Source: Verrucomicrobiaceae bacterium (GTDB lineage: Bacteria > Pseudomonadota > Gammaproteobacteria > Pseudomonadales > CAMLJR01). Taken from it: 37,897 nucleotides of DNA. The DNA lies in assembly GCA_028293825.1 (NCBI GenBank), contig JAQGNY010000004.1, positions 1 through 37,897 on the forward strand. Reading direction: 5' to 3'. Under the pieces are notes generated by a model. The model did no database searches, was not told the DNA's origin, and was given only the letters and a program-made list of their open reading frames with translations. Both the position numbers and the translations under genes were made by a program. Below, one piece after another: positions 37,147 to 37,897 of this stretch (position 1 is its first letter; each line of letters begins with the position of its first letter).

Positions 37147-37189
37147 GTGTACGGGGCTTTCACCCTCTATGGCCGCTCTCTCGAGCGTT
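37147..37189 (-). promoter_or_regulatory. 23S rRNA-like (helix 19-20 mimic) element in the rplC leader
   Basis: On the mRNA strand the segment has a hairpin CGCUC-GAGA-GAGCG (37187-37174), then GGCCAUAGAGGGUGAA and AGCCCCGUACAC down to 37147. From memory this matches the domain I stretch of 23S rRNA near E. coli positions 300-340, where E. coli has GCGAUACAGGGUGACA and AGCCCCGUACAC and Pseudomonas-like rRNAs have GGCCAUAGUGGGUGAU. The second hairpin GGGU-GAAA-GCCC keeps a four-base loop like rRNA helix 20. The element ends 14 bases before the rplC start, five bases from its GAGG. L4 binds this part of 23S rRNA in E. coli, so L4 autoregulation is the leading idea. Confidence 0.7.
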
Positions 37190-37195
37190 ACACAA

Positions 37196-37215
37196 CTCAG
37201 GGGAAAGTCCCCGAG
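37196..37215 (-). other. stem-loop after rpsJ
   Basis: On the mRNA strand CUCGGGG and CCCCUGAG-type arms (37215-37209 and 37202-37196) pair over seven positions with one G-U, around a six-base loop. It lies 32 bases after the rpsJ stop and just upstream of the 23S-like segment. It may be part of the same folded leader or a weak attenuator; no U-run follows. Confidence 0.5.
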
Positions 37216-37247
37216 CGGGTCTTTCTAATTCAATTTACCGAAGCAAA

Positions 37248-37559
37248 TCAGCCGAGACTGATTTGAACCTCAACACCTGCAGCCAAATCCAACTTCATCA
37301 ATGCGTCTACGGTTTTTTCCGTAGGCTCTACGATATCGAGCAGACGCTTGTGAGTACGAATCTCATACTGGTCGCGAGCATCTTTATTTACATGCGGCGA
37401 AACCAGAATTGTGAAACGCTCAATACGAGTAGGCAGCGGAATAGGACCGCAAACCTGCGCACCAGTGCGCTTAGCCGTATCTACAATTTCCTGCGCCGAA
37501 GCATCGATGAGGCGATGATCAAAGGCCTTTAAACGAATACGAATTCGCTGGTTCTGCAC
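37248..37559 (-). CDS. rpsJ: 30S ribosomal protein S10
   Basis: S10 is a 30S head protein and the NusE transcription antitermination factor. It has 103 residues: [38 protein letters not shown] and [20 protein letters not shown]. The start codon is GTG at 37559, with GGAG ten bases upstream. It is first gene of the S10 operon and unusually is followed by a 115-base gap holding the 23S-like element. Confidence 0.98.
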   Translation of the reverse strand: MQNQRIRIRLKAFDHRLIDASAQEIVDTAKRTGAQVCGPIPLPTRIERFTILVSPHVNKDARDQYEIRTHKRLLDIVEPTEKTVDALMKLDLAAGVEVQISLG

Positions 37560-37637
37560 TTGATCGACACTCCCAACACAAATCTATTTTGGTTGCCTGC
37601 GCTGTTCACGCGGACCACCCTGAAAAAGAGAGCCGGC

Positions 37638-37666
37638 ATTCTAATAACCACCCCCCTCGCTGTCAA
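37638..37666 (-). promoter_or_regulatory. strong sigma-70 promoter of the S10 operon
   Basis: On the minus strand TTGACA (37666-37661), a 17-base spacer and TAGAAT (37643-37638) give six of six and five of six consensus matches at optimal spacing. The predicted start near 37631 gives a leader of only about 70 bases before rpsJ, much shorter than the E. coli S10 leader. Confidence 0.9.
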
Positions 37667-37723
37667 TAAACATTTCACGGCTTTTGAAGTATTTTTATGT
37701 AAAAAAACTCAAAAAAACTCCGA

Positions 37724-37758
37724 GAAAACAAATGGACGCCATTGTGACGGCGCCCATT
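37724..37758 (-). terminator. intrinsic terminator after tuf
   Basis: On the minus strand AATGGGCGCC (37758-37749) and GGCGTCCATT (37740-37731) form a ten-base-pair stem with one G-U and an eight-base loop, followed by TGTTTTC and later U-runs. It starts 13 bases after the tuf stop. Confidence 0.85.
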
Positions 37759-37771
37759 CGCACAGCACACA

Positions 37772-37897
37772 TTACTCGACGATTTTAGCGACGACGCCAG
37801 CACCGACTGTACGACCGCCTTCGCGGATCGCAAAGCGCAGACCGTCTTCCATCGCGATTGGGTTGATCAACGTCACAACCATCTGGATGTTGTCGCC
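37772..37897 (-). CDS. tuf: elongation factor Tu (C-terminal fragment, cut by window edge)
   Basis: The last 41 codons of EF-Tu: [20 protein letters not shown], then [20 protein letters not shown] and a final Glu before TAA at 37774-37772. This is the conserved beta-barrel domain 3 end. The gene runs off the window. It lies directly upstream of the S10 operon, as tufA does in Pseudomonas-type genomes, and has its own terminator. Confidence 0.98.
   Translation of the reverse strand, partial: GDNIQMVVTLINPIAMEDGLRFAIREGGRTVGAGVVAKIVE

Overview
The window comes from a gammaproteobacterium of moderate GC content. The evidence is the gene order tuf–S10–spc–alpha operons ending in rplQ, followed at once by a uvrA/ssb divergent pair, together with a fabA–fabB operon. 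This order recalls the Pseudomonas/Cellvibrio side of the class; a closer placement is not possible from sequence alone. The two PEP-CTERM proteins, the paired exosortase-type alpha/beta hydrolases and an EpsB-type sugar transferase mark an organism with an exosortase A/exopolysaccharide system, although the exosortase itself is not in the window.

Layout. Positions 1-1826 (minus) hold two exosortase-associated hydrolases. 1999-3423 (minus) is the membrane sugar-phosphate transferase that starts exopolysaccharide assembly. 3563-6569 (plus) carries pgi and a TviB/WbpO-type UDP-HexNAc dehydrogenase, closed by a perfect bidirectional terminator. 6686-11850 (minus) is ugd–manC–galU followed by manB. 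Together these genes convert fructose/glucose 6-phosphate into GDP-mannose, UDP-glucose, UDP-glucuronate and a UDP-HexNAc uronate. 12079-13919 (plus) is fabA–fabB; 14166-14885 (plus) is an EntD-like phosphopantetheinyl transferase. 14898-19204 (minus) is a compact run ssb–RmlD-like–moaB–moeA–acyltransferase 3. 19366-22221 (plus) is uvrA. 22384-23111 (plus) is a PEP-CTERM gene pair. 23112-23680 is mostly non-coding with a possible small pseudogene. 23681-37897 (minus) is the ribosomal supercluster from tuf (partial) through rplQ, including secY, rpmJ and rpoA.

Regulation seen in the sequence. Good -24/-12 (sigma-54) elements precede both ugd and the PEP-CTERM pair. This fits a PrsK/PrsR–RpoN circuit that couples sugar-nucleotide supply to surface-protein production (inference). 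Near-consensus sigma-70 promoters precede fabA and rpsJ.

The most striking observation is the 115-base gap between rpsJ and rplC. Its mRNA strand closely resembles a stretch of 23S rRNA domain I (helices 19-20, the region linked to protein L4 binding in E. coli) and ends directly at the rplC ribosome-binding site. It looks like an rRNA-mimic autoregulatory element placed inside the S10 operon rather than at its head. A second unusual item is a 55-residue PEP-CTERM protein whose predicted processed core is only about a dozen residues. All family calls and rRNA comparisons were made by eye from memory; no searches were run.
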